Assembly: GCA_030630165.1 (NCBI GenBank)
Contig: DAOVNN010000114.1
Location: 1 to 8,506 of the forward strand
DNA from: Candidatus Krumholzibacteriota bacterium
Lineage (GTDB): Bacteria; Krumholzibacteriota; Krumholzibacteriia; Krumholzibacteriales; Krumholzibacteriaceae
Direction: 5' to 3'
DNA length: 8,506 nucleotides
The position numbers and the translations under genes are program-made. Below, piece after piece: positions 1-6,141 of this stretch; the first letter of the stretch is position 1; each line of letters begins with the position of its first letter. The notes below the pieces were generated by a model. The model was not told the DNA's origin and made no database searches. It saw only the letters and a list, made by a program, of their open reading frames with translations.

Positions 1-225
1 GAACTGTTCTGGGTCATTACCTTGAACATGATGGCTCCGAATGCTGACCCCGGTCACTACATGTTTGCTTTGAACGATGACTCCCAGTTCATGGGCGTCG
101 CGATCTGCCCGGACCCCCGTCCGCTGGCCGACGCTACTGCCGTGAACCATTTCGGATTCAATGCTGACTGCGTTATCGGCACCGAAGAGTCGAGCTGGGG
201 AGCTATCAAGAACATGATGGAATAA
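1..225 (+). CDS. C-terminal part of a small secreted protein, paralogue of the next gene (5' end outside window)
   Basis: The reading frame is open from base 1 and ends with TAA at 223-225, so only the last 74 residues are visible; the start and any signal peptide lie upstream. I do not recognise a named family. The visible part aligns along its length with the end of the gene at 477-1013: a DPG-x-Y segment, a short acidic turn (NDDS here, NDSS there), a Gly-Val/Ile-Ala-x-Cys strand, a Pro/Gly-RPL-A motif, an N-x-F-x-F/Y-N motif, and a closing TE-E/D-S-x-WGAIK block. Of the four cysteines in the paralogue's mature part, this piece keeps the one before RPL and has another in its own FNADC context. 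By analogy it is probably an exported beta-rich protein. A strong terminator follows directly, so it ends its own transcript. An internal ATG at 22 would give 67 residues but is not a credible start, because the homology extends upstream of it. Confidence 0.8.
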   Translation, partial: ELFWVITLNMMAPNADPGHYMFALNDDSQFMGVAICPDPRPLADATAVNHFGFNADCVIGTEESSWGAIKNMME

Positions 226-251
226 TCATCACGTTGCTTTGATCGATTATC

Positions 252-285
252 AGGGGAAGCCCTTACGGGCTTCCCCTTTTTATTT
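252..285 (+). terminator. Rho-independent terminator after the first gene
   Basis: A perfect 10-bp GC-rich stem (GGGGAAGCCC / GGGCTTCCCC at 253-262 and 267-276) encloses a TTAC loop. A further A-T pair can form at 252/277, and the run TTTTTATTT follows. It begins 27 bases after the TAA of the upstream gene, the usual place for an intrinsic terminator. It separates that gene from its downstream paralogue, which has its own promoter. Confidence 0.95.
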
Positions 286-343
286 CCCGCCTGCCGGCAC
301 CGTCCGCCGCACCTTTTTGTGAATCACATGCTGAAACCTCTTC

Positions 344-372
344 TGGAATATTTCGACTGAACGTGCTATAAT
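344..372 (+). promoter_or_regulatory. Extended -10 promoter for the complete secreted-protein gene
   Basis: A consensus TATAAT lies at 367-372, preceded by TGC at 364-366, which makes it an extended -10 element. The best -35 candidate at 17-bp spacing is TGGAAT (344-349), only 3 of 6 matches, so the promoter probably relies on the extended -10. Transcription would start near 379, leaving an untranslated leader of roughly 100 bases before the ATG at 477. The position, between the terminator and the next gene, supports the call. Confidence 0.65.
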
Positions 373-476
373 GCGACACGTAAGGGAGCTGCACCAGCCG
401 CACATCCCCGCATCTCATCTGGACATCATCACAGCCGTTTCCACATCAGCGCCTGTTTTCTGCCGGGAGGTTTGTC

Positions 477-1013
477 ATGAGCAGATTCCTGATCGCCGCG
501 GTCCTGGTCTGCGCTTTCGCGATGCCAGCACAGGGGCAGTTTTTCAGCCTCTGGGCTGATGAGGGGATGACCACATCCGAGTTCTGGACATCGACCACAT
601 ATCAGGTCTTCACGATCTATGTCTTCCTCGATCCGGGCGCGGATGGAGCTTTCGGCGCGGAATACAAGATGACCGGTCCGGCGGGACATTTCTCGACTGG
701 GGTCTCGACGGCGCCGTTTATCTCGGCTGCGATAATAGGCAGCCCGTACGGAGCGCCGGGTATCAGTGCCGGCTTTACCAGCTGTCAGAACGATACTGTA
801 TGGCTTTTCGCCGTCAGCTGCATGGCGGCCAGCCTTGATCCAGGCATGTACAGGATCGAGACGAACGACAGCAGCGGCTTCCGGGGTATCGCCACATGCG
901 TCGAACCGGGCAGACCGCTGGCCGCGGCTGCGATATACAACAGCTTCTGCTATAACACGACTGACGGCAGCACCGAGGACTCGACCTGGGGCGCCATCAA
1001 GAAGCAGTTCTGA
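477..1013 (+). CDS. Small secreted protein of unknown function, four-cysteine paralogue of the upstream gene
   Basis: This gene encodes 178 residues starting at ATG 477, with the Shine-Dalgarno GGGAGG at 465-470, six bases upstream. Residues 1-20 form a clear signal peptide (SRF, then a hydrophobic LIAAVLVCAFAM core, then PAQG), giving a mature exported protein of about 158 residues starting near Gln21. The mature part has no further membrane segment, is rich in Gly, Ser, Thr and aromatics, and looks like a beta-sandwich. It carries Cys103, Cys115, Cys141 and Cys158, an even number that would suit two disulphides in the periplasm or outside the cell. The C-terminal third matches the upstream partial gene (Cys-x4-RPL-A, N-x-F, TE-x-S-x-WGAIK). 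I recognise no catalytic motif and assign no function. It has its own promoter and stands between the terminator of its paralogue and the promoter of the large peptidase, so it is probably monocistronic. A structural or surface role is possible but unsupported. Confidence 0.88.
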   Translation: MSRFLIAAVLVCAFAMPAQGQFFSLWADEGMTTSEFWTSTTYQVFTIYVFLDPGADGAFGAEYKMTGPAGHFSTGVSTAPFISAAIIGSPYGAPGISAGFTSCQNDTVWLFAVSCMAASLDPGMYRIETNDSSGFRGIATCVEPGRPLAAAAIYNSFCYNTTDGSTEDSTWGAIKKQF

Positions 1014-1060
1014 AAAAGGTTCCTCCCGCGGCCCCGATTGACTCAACCCGTGATTTTTCA

Positions 1061-1098
1061 TTGGGTATCAGCCCCTCCAGTTTGTTATAATTAACAAA
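1061..1098 (+). promoter_or_regulatory. Extended -10 promoter overlapped by an inverted repeat, upstream of the C25 peptidase gene
   Basis: A consensus TATAAT at 1086-1091 is preceded by TGT (1083-1085), again an extended -10. The nearest -35-like hexamer is TTGGGT (1061-1066) at 19-bp spacing, which is weak. The -10 box is embedded in a perfect 7-bp inverted repeat with a 4-bp centre, TTTGTTA-TAAT-TAACAAA (1081-1098). Such an arrangement could be an operator where a dimeric repressor blocks the promoter, but AT-rich -10 regions also give palindromes by chance. The start site would fall near 1098, about 55 bases before the TTG start. The local AT content stands out from the GC-rich surroundings. 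Confidence 0.6.
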
Positions 1099-1140
1099 GG
1101 AAGATGACATCCCCCGGATCCCCGTCCCAACCCCTGGGAG

Positions 1141-1146
1141 AAGGAG
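1141..1146 (+). promoter_or_regulatory. Ribosome binding site that fixes a TTG start for the C25 peptidase
   Basis: AAGGAG, inside the purine run GGGAGAAGGAGAG, ends seven bases before TTG 1154. This near-ideal Shine-Dalgarno favours TTG over the downstream in-frame ATG at 1178, which has no comparable site. The first eight residues from the TTG also add basic residues ahead of the hydrophobic signal-peptide core. Confidence 0.8.
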
Positions 1147-1153
1147 AGATCAC

Positions 1154-4100
1154 TTGAAAAGAGTCCATACCTCGTCCATGTTCAGGTGGATTGTATATAC
1201 ATCCCTGACGGCGGCTGCTTTCATGACTGCAGCCGCGTTATTCCCGTCGGAGCGTGCCTCGGCCGCAGGCACGGGGGCGAAGCTGATCCGCAGCGACGCT
1301 TCATCGGTCACGTTCGAGATCTCGGTGCCGCAGCCGCGGCTCGAGAGCGGCGCTGACGGGATGCGGGTCGTCATCGCCGGATATGGCACCTTCTCTCCTC
1401 CCGGAGCGCCGGTTCTTCCCGGCAGGGCATTCCATGTCGCTGTACCGCCGGAAGGGAATCCCTCCCTTTCATGGACGGTGACGGAAAGCGAGGCGCTGGG
1501 CCCTCTTTCCCTGGCCCGTGTCATGGCCGAAAGGTTCGTCAGGTACGGTGATGACGGTATCCCCGTCACCGAGGTCTTTCTTCCCGAAGATCCCTGGAAC
1601 GGAGTAGTGCCCCTGGAAGCGGTCACTATCACCGGCCCCGCGATGATGGGAAGGCAGAGGGTTTTGCCTGTACGGGTATGTCCCCTTATGCGGCAGGATG
1701 GCAGTTATAGTCTCGCCAGGAAGATCACGGTCACTGTCTCGTTCGGCTCCTCCTCCGGCGCCGCGCCGGACCGGCCGGGACCGGCAGGTATGCAGCTCTC
1801 GGGCGCCTGGAAGAGGATGTACGAAAGGGTCCTCGTCAATCCCTCCGATACCGGGCGGCTGATATCTCCCCTCAAGAGCAGGCCGGCGCTGCGTTCGCCC
1901 CAGGTACCGGACAAGAAAATGAAGATAAAGATACCGGAGACCGGGGTCTACTCCGTTCGCGCGGACTCTCTTATCGCCTCTGGCCTTTCCCCTTCTCTGT
2001 CGAACAACGGATTCGCGCTGAAGAAACTGTACTTCGATGAGAACGAGCCTGACCTGATCAGGGAAACAGATATCCCGTACAGGGTGATCAAGGGTTCGGG
2101 ATCGGCCGCCGATATATTCGAGGGAGACGATCTGCTCGTCTTCTTCGCGAGGGGAGTCAAGGACGACGTAGAGGCTGGAGACACGATGGCGGTCTTCAAC
2201 ACATACAATCTCATCTGGCTCTATGAAGATGTGGCAGGCGCAGTCATGCCGGACGGCCCGGGGTTTCCTTCAGGAACGGGATTGCTGCTGCCGAACTTCA
2301 TTCACGACGAGAAGTCCCGGAAAGATACGTACTACAACAAGTATGTCAGGGCGGGGATGAAGGATTTCAATTATGCGGCCGCTCCCGCGAGGGACGAGGT
2401 CACCGTTCCTTTCGCCGCTCACGATGTCGAACAGGGAAGCATCTTCTCTATACATGTGAGGATCGTCGGGGCAATTAAGAACAATCCGAGCCAGACTCTC
2501 GATTTCTACATCCGTAATTCGGGGGGGACGACCTGGGCGATCGGAAGCGGTTTCGTCCCCTCGACAGAGGCAAAGGTGTTTGATTTCGACATGATCACTT
2601 CCAACAAGCTCGCCGAGGGCGCGAACGAGATCGTCGTTACGAGCCGGGAAGAGACGTACGGATTCCTTATAAATGACGCTGTGGTAAAGTACAGTCGTAA
2701 GACGGCTGCGTACGACGATTACCTCGATTTCACCGTAAGGCAGGATCTCGGCAGCAGGAGGGTCGAGGTGTCGGGATTCAGCGGGCAGGACGGTTATGTC
2801 GTCGAACTGACCGATCCCGACTCGCCTGTGTTTTACGAAATCCCCGCCGATTCGTTCAGTGCCGATGGAGGCTCGTACACGATGCGCCTGACTATTCCCG
2901 CGACGGCAGACAGACGTTTCGTCGCGCTGGGCCGGGGAGCGGGAATGCACATCAGCAATATCTGGATCAGTCACGAAGTCAACACGCCGGGCAGACTTGT
3001 AAACTACCCCGGTCCTTACAATACCCTTGTTATCGCTCATGCGGACTTCCTTCCGCTCACGGGAAGTGATTATCTCGCCCAGTACATCGCATGGAGAGAA
3101 GCTCAGGGGTACAGGATCCTCAGCGCCGATGTCGCTGACGTCTACGACGAGTTTAATGGCGGGCTTGTTTCCGCAGAGGCGATCCGCAGATTCATCAGGT
3201 ACGGCGTCGAGAACTGGGGCGTCGAGTTCGTGATGCTGGTCGGCGACGCGAGCGAGGACCACCGGAGGCTCATGATCGGAGATCCGCCCGAGACCAGCGG
3301 CTCGCCTCCCGATTATCTGCCATCGTATACGTACAGCGTGAATGTCATCGGCAGGGACAAGGACGAGGTAGTGGCATCCGACAAGTACTTCGCGTTTCTT
3401 GACGAGGTTCCGCCCTCCGGATTCGGTTATGCTGCTTCCGAAGCGGTGCAGCCCTCCGGAGGCTCCGATATCCAGTATCTTCCCGCCGCTGCCTACCCTG
3501 ATGTGATCGTCGGCAGGCTGCCCGTTGGACGCGAGATCGAGCTCAGGGCGCTCCTGACGAAGATGTACCGGTTCGAAGAACCGGACGGTTCCGATGCATG
3601 GCGCAGGACGATGGTCCTCTTCTCCGACGATGCGTGGTCGGGATACCTCTCGTCGTATAAGTATCATTCCATAGAGCATCATTTCGAGTACGGCATGGAC
3701 TCGGTCGCCGTCAAGATCGAGGAATCACTGCCTGGCGGATTCGACATCGAGCGGCTCCATCTTTCCAGATGGACGGACGGGGTGCATGACGATCTCACCG
3801 GGGGCTCCGATATCCTGAGAGAGTCGACCGACTCGACGCGCAGATATTTTACTCCTTATCTCAACAGGAAACTCAACGAAGGCTGCCTCTTCTTCTCGTT
3901 CCAGGGGCATGCCTCGAGGTCCAATTTCTGTACCGAGGCGGGTTTTTCCAATTTCAGCCAGTACCAGGACGTCGACAGCCTGCGCTCAGACCGCACCCAC
4001 ATACTCTTCGGAGTCGGCTGCCACATCAGCGATTTCTCGCTCATGATGGAGTATTCAATGTCGGGCCTCCACGGCCCTTATGGAGACTGTATCACCGAGC

Positions 4101-5317
4101 AGCTCCTCTTCAAATCAAGGGCGGGCGCGGTAGGCACCTATGCGAGCACCGGGTTCGAATACCTGCTCGAGAACAAGTATTTCTGCACGACAGTGCACGA
4201 GGTGTTATTCCAGAGGCCTCCCGCCGACGGGATCCCGCCGGCAAACACGCAGACAGGGGCAAGATGGATCCTCGGCGAGGCCTTTACAGCCGGTGAGATA
4301 GAGCATCTCGGCACAGCGTCATACGCCTACGGACAGATATACAGGTACGTGCTGCTCGGTGACCCGATGCTTCGGATAGATCCGGGGCCGCCGCTGATGG
4401 CCCTGGCGGCCGACTGGGGAGATGGTATGAGGGAAATCCCCGCGGATACGCTTCGGTCCCACAGCAGCACGAATACATGCAGCCTGATGTTCAGCGCCAG
4501 CGACGTCGTCGCGCTGGGGGATATCGAGTTCTCTGTCGACGGCGAGGACAGGACGGGCGATCTGACTATCACCAGAACCGTCGACGAGGGCCTCGACTTC
4601 GCGAGGGGCTATGAGGCGCGTCTGGACTATACGGTCAGTCTCGACGAAGAGTCGCTCGTGTTCAGGGTCCATTCGCCCGACGGTATGGAAACGGGCATAA
4701 AAGAGCTTCATGTCGCTCTTTCGATGATGCTTTACAACGGCTCTATGGCGATCCCTCCCGGGGGCGATTCACCCTCCAGGGGAGAATTCCTCTTCGACCT
4801 GCGGTTCCCGGTCTGGCTCGATTCGGCTCCCCGGATCATGCTCGACCGCTCCAATCTCGAAGGCGTCTCTGTACAGGCGCCCGATCCACAGGATTCGACA
4901 GCCTGGGAGGCACGATTCACTCAGACCCTGGCGGCGGGCGACCATGTCCTGACCGTCTCGGTGGATGAATTCGAGGCCGACTACCCGTTCCATGTCGGAG
5001 GAAGCGGTCTGGTGATGGACGCCTTCAATTTCCCCAATCCCTTCGACGACGGTACGAACATCTGCTACTCGCTCAATATCGACTCTGACGCAGGGTTCAT
5101 CAGGATCTTCAACGTCAGCGGCATACTGATCAGGGAGATCACGATTCCGCGCAATCTTCTCGGTGCCGCGCAGCCGGGTGCCCCGAACGCCGTCTGGTGG
5201 GACGGCAGGGACCTGGCGGGTGACAGAGTGGCGAACGGGACGTATATCTACGTGATCGAAATTGAGAAGGACGGCGGTTCTGTCAGCTACACCGGCAAGG
5301 CCGTTCGCCTCGAGTAG
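1154..5317 (+). CDS. Secreted C25-family (gingipain/PorU-like) cysteine peptidase with C-terminal FlgD-Ig/type IX-like sorting domain
   Basis: This gene encodes 1387 residues from TTG 1154 to TAG. Residues 1-37 are a signal peptide ending ASA|A. Residues about 45-250 resemble the C25 propeptide/PorU N-terminal region, and about 254-600 carry PorU-like beta modules (KIKIPETGVYSV near 257-268; LLVFFARG near 325-332). The C25 catalytic domain spans about 622-1072: MLVGDA at 694-699, GRLPV at 787-791, catalytic His919 in FQGHAS, catalytic Cys956 in GVGCHISDF, a GAVGTYAST strand, and LLGDP ending at 1071. The His-Cys spacing of 37 and the Asp-Phe four residues after the Cys fit gingipains. After beta-rich linkers (about 1075-1290), the C-terminus has FNFPNPF (1291-1297), WWDGRD (1348-1353), NGTYIY (1361-1366) and a final GKAVRLE, a FlgD-Ig/type IX-style sorting module. 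It is probably exported and then surface-attached or released, acting as a peptidase or, if a PorU orthologue, as the sortase that processes type IX cargo. The sequence alone does not decide between these. No terminator is evident after it. Confidence 0.92.
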   Translation: MKRVHTSSMFRWIVYTSLTAAAFMTAAALFPSERASAAGTGAKLIRSDASSVTFEISVPQPRLESGADGMRVVIAGYGTFSPPGAPVLPGRAFHVAVPPEGNPSLSWTVTESEALGPLSLARVMAERFVRYGDDGIPVTEVFLPEDPWNGVVPLEAVTITGPAMMGRQRVLPVRVCPLMRQDGSYSLARKITVTVSFGSSSGAAPDRPGPAGMQLSGAWKRMYERVLVNPSDTGRLISPLKSRPALRSPQVPDKKMKIKIPETGVYSVRADSLIASGLSPSLSNNGFALKKLYFDENEPDLIRETDIPYRVIKGSGSAADIFEGDDLLVFFARGVKDDVEAGDTMAVFNTYNLIWLYEDVAGAVMPDGPGFPSGTGLLLPNFIHDEKSRKDTYYNKYVRAGMKDFNYAAAPARDEVTVPFAAHDVEQGSIFSIHVRIVGAIKNNPSQTLDFYIRNSGGTTWAIGSGFVPSTEAKVFDFDMITSNKLAEGANEIVVTSREETYGFLINDAVVKYSRKTAAYDDYLDFTVRQDLGSRRVEVSGFSGQDGYVVELTDPDSPVFYEIPADSFSADGGSYTMRLTIPATADRRFVALGRGAGMHISNIWISHEVNTPGRLVNYPGPYNTLVIAHADFLPLTGSDYLAQYIAWREAQGYRILSADVADVYDEFNGGLVSAEAIRRFIRYGVENWGVEFVMLVGDASEDHRRLMIGDPPETSGSPPDYLPSYTYSVNVIGRDKDEVVASDKYFAFLDEVPPSGFGYAASEAVQPSGGSDIQYLPAAAYPDVIVGRLPVGREIELRALLTKMYRFEEPDGSDAWRRTMVLFSDDAWSGYLSSYKYHSIEHHFEYGMDSVAVKIEESLPGGFDIERLHLSRWTDGVHDDLTGGSDILRESTDSTRRYFTPYLNRKLNEGCLFFSFQGHASRSNFCTEAGFSNFSQYQDVDSLRSDRTHILFGVGCHISDFSLMMEYSMSGLHGPYGDCITEQLLFKSRAGAVGTYASTGFEYLLENKYFCTTVHEVLFQRPPADGIPPANTQTGARWILGEAFTAGEIEHLGTASYAYGQIYRYVLLGDPMLRIDPGPPLMALAADWGDGMREIPADTLRSHSSTNTCSLMFSASDVVALGDIEFSVDGEDRTGDLTITRTVDEGLDFARGYEARLDYTVSLDEESLVFRVHSPDGMETGIKELHVALSMMLYNGSMAIPPGGDSPSRGEFLFDLRFPVWLDSAPRIMLDRSNLEGVSVQAPDPQDSTAWEARFTQTLAAGDHVLTVSVDEFEADYPFHVGGSGLVMDAFNFPNPFDDGTNICYSLNIDSDAGFIRIFNVSGILIREITIPRNLLGAAQPGAPNAVWWDGRDLAGDRVANGTYIYVIEIEKDGGSVSYTGKAVRLE

Positions 5318-5328
5318 AGAAAAACCTC

Positions 5329-5358
5329 TTTACCCGGTCTCCGGCTCTTCCGTAGAAT
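5329..5358 (+). promoter_or_regulatory. Candidate promoter for the cell-wall turnover operon
   Basis: TTTACC (5329-5334, 4 of 6 matches to the -35 consensus) and TAGAAT (5353-5358, 5 of 6 to the -10) are separated by 18 bp. They lie in the 79-bp gap between the peptidase stop and the TTG start at 5397, and predict a leader of about 30 bases. Read-through from the peptidase gene is also possible, since no convincing terminator lies between them. Confidence 0.5.
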
Positions 5359-5386
5359 GACCTCGTACCTGTGATGTCATCAACAC

Positions 5387-5391
5387 GGAGG
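5387..5391 (+). promoter_or_regulatory. Ribosome binding site that fixes a TTG start for the AnmK-like gene
   Basis: GGAGG ends five bases before TTG 5397. No ATG or GTG in the same frame is placed as well, and translation from the TTG gives an N-terminus that leads straight into the AnmK-like phosphate-loop region. Confidence 0.75.
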
Positions 5392-5396
5392 TCGTC

Positions 5397-6104
5397 TTGG
5401 AAGAGCGGCTTGAACTCTTGAAAAAAAGCAGGGCGAGGGTGATCGTCGGCATCGAGACCGGCAGTGTGCCCGGAAGGCTCGGCGCGGTCATAGTGGAAGT
5501 GAGCGGCAGCGGGGCGGATACGGTCCTTGATCTTCACTCCTTCCAGAGCGTTGAGTTGCCCGAAGGGCTGATCGCTGCTCTGGAAGCGGTAGAAGGCGAG
5601 AAGGAGATCGACGCCCAGGAGCATGCGGATGTCAATTTCCTCATTCTCCACAATATCAACACACTCTTCTTCGATCTCCTCGAAGCGGCGGAAGTCAATC
5701 CGGGCGAGGTCGATCTTATCGGACTCAAGGGGATGGAGATCGGAGTGTCGGAGTTTCCCGACGACCCTGGAGCTCTCAGTGAGATGACAGGCTGTATCGT
5801 CGCTGCATGCTTCAGGATCGGTCCCGACAGGGGGCGTGGCAGCTGGCTTCCAGTAAAAGAAGCGATACTCAAGGGCATGGTCGAGGCGATGGTGGAGAAG
5901 TACGATCTGGACGAAGAGGTGAGGGAGGCCGTCGCCATAGCGCTGCTGGCCAACGAATCGGTTCATCACGAGGCCCTTGCTGCGAAATGTCCCAACGGTG
6001 AAGGGGACGGCGGCGAACCTGCCCCTCGGCGCACTACCATGGTGCAGCGGGGAGGCGACGGAGAACCGGCCCTTCATGGAGAATTCTATTTCCCGGCAGA
6101 CTGA
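5397..6104 (+). CDS. Degenerate, shortened AnmK-like protein (anhydro-N-acetylmuramic acid kinase homologue, probably not a kinase)
   Basis: This gene encodes 235 residues from TTG 5397 with a good Shine-Dalgarno. AnmK is usually about 370 residues and phosphorylates 1,6-anhydro-MurNAc during peptidoglycan recycling. Residues 18-35 line up column by column with the AnmK N-terminal segment GLMSGTSxDGxDAALVEI, but the glycine-rich nucleotide motif SGTSxDG has become TGSVPGR. VDLIGLKGME (105-114) matches the place where AnmK has IGsHGQT. TGCIVAACFR (131-140), followed by Asp144 and a G-x-G-x-x-LP stretch, recalls FRxxD-x-A-x-GGQGAPLVP. Residues 161-190 (KYDLDEEVREAVAIALLANE at their core) resemble the C-terminal EAxAFAxLA helix. 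The middle of AnmK, with its GPGN and GGG ATP-site motifs, seems absent. The frame is intact over 235 codons, which argues against a fresh pseudogene. It heads a tight row with SpoIID/LytB and NagZ genes, which supports a link to anhydro-muropeptides. Homology is inferred from motifs only; activity is doubtful, and sugar binding or a structural role is possible. Confidence 0.72.
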   Translation: MEERLELLKKSRARVIVGIETGSVPGRLGAVIVEVSGSGADTVLDLHSFQSVELPEGLIAALEAVEGEKEIDAQEHADVNFLILHNINTLFFDLLEAAEVNPGEVDLIGLKGMEIGVSEFPDDPGALSEMTGCIVAACFRIGPDRGRGSWLPVKEAILKGMVEAMVEKYDLDEEVREAVAIALLANESVHHEALAAKCPNGEGDGGEPAPRRTTMVQRGGDGEPALHGEFYFPAD

Positions 6105-6112
6105 AGAGTGTG

Positions 6113-6130
6113 CCGCCTCCAAAAAGGCGG
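6113..6130 (+). other. GC-rich intergenic hairpin before the SpoIID/LytB lipoprotein gene
   Basis: A perfect 6-bp stem CCGCCT / AGGCGG (6113-6118 and 6125-6130) with loop CCAAAA sits inside the 37-bp gap between the AnmK-like stop and ATG 6142. It has no following T-run, so it is not an intrinsic terminator. It could be an RNA-processing or translation-tuning element; chance occurrence in GC-rich DNA is also plausible. Confidence 0.4.
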
Positions 6131-6141
6131 GATCGAGGCCG

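Noticed and set aside
371..559. 62-codon plus-strand open frame starting at 371
   Set aside because: Its ATG lies inside the TATAAT box of the promoter, so that transcript would not contain it, and it overlaps the real gene in another frame.
429..1061. 210-codon open frame on the minus strand over the secreted-protein gene
   Set aside because: The plus-strand gene has a signal peptide, a ribosome binding site and a paralogue next door; the minus-strand frame has none of these.
1045..1066. Possible terminator hairpin after the second secreted-protein gene
   Set aside because: The stem is short, needs a bulge, and has no T-run after it; part of it overlaps the -35 region of the next promoter.
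1125..1139. TCCCA/TGGGA hairpin just before the ribosome binding site of the peptidase gene
   Set aside because: Only five base pairs with a five-base loop; too weak to claim as a regulatory element without comparative support.
2270..3682. 470-codon open frame on the minus strand inside the C25 peptidase gene
   Set aside because: It lies wholly opposite a gene with clear domain motifs, shows no recognisable domain, and is Arg/Asp/Val-rich as expected for the complement of GC-biased codons.
5317..5331. AGAG...CTCT pairing with a short T-run after the peptidase stop, a possible terminator
   Set aside because: Four to five weak pairs and only three T residues; not a credible intrinsic terminator.
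5977..6141. Upstream extension of the SpoIID/LytB gene to ATG 5977
   Set aside because: It would overlap the AnmK-like gene by 128 bases and bury the lipoprotein signal inside the protein; ATG 6142 puts the signal sequence and lipobox at the N-terminus.
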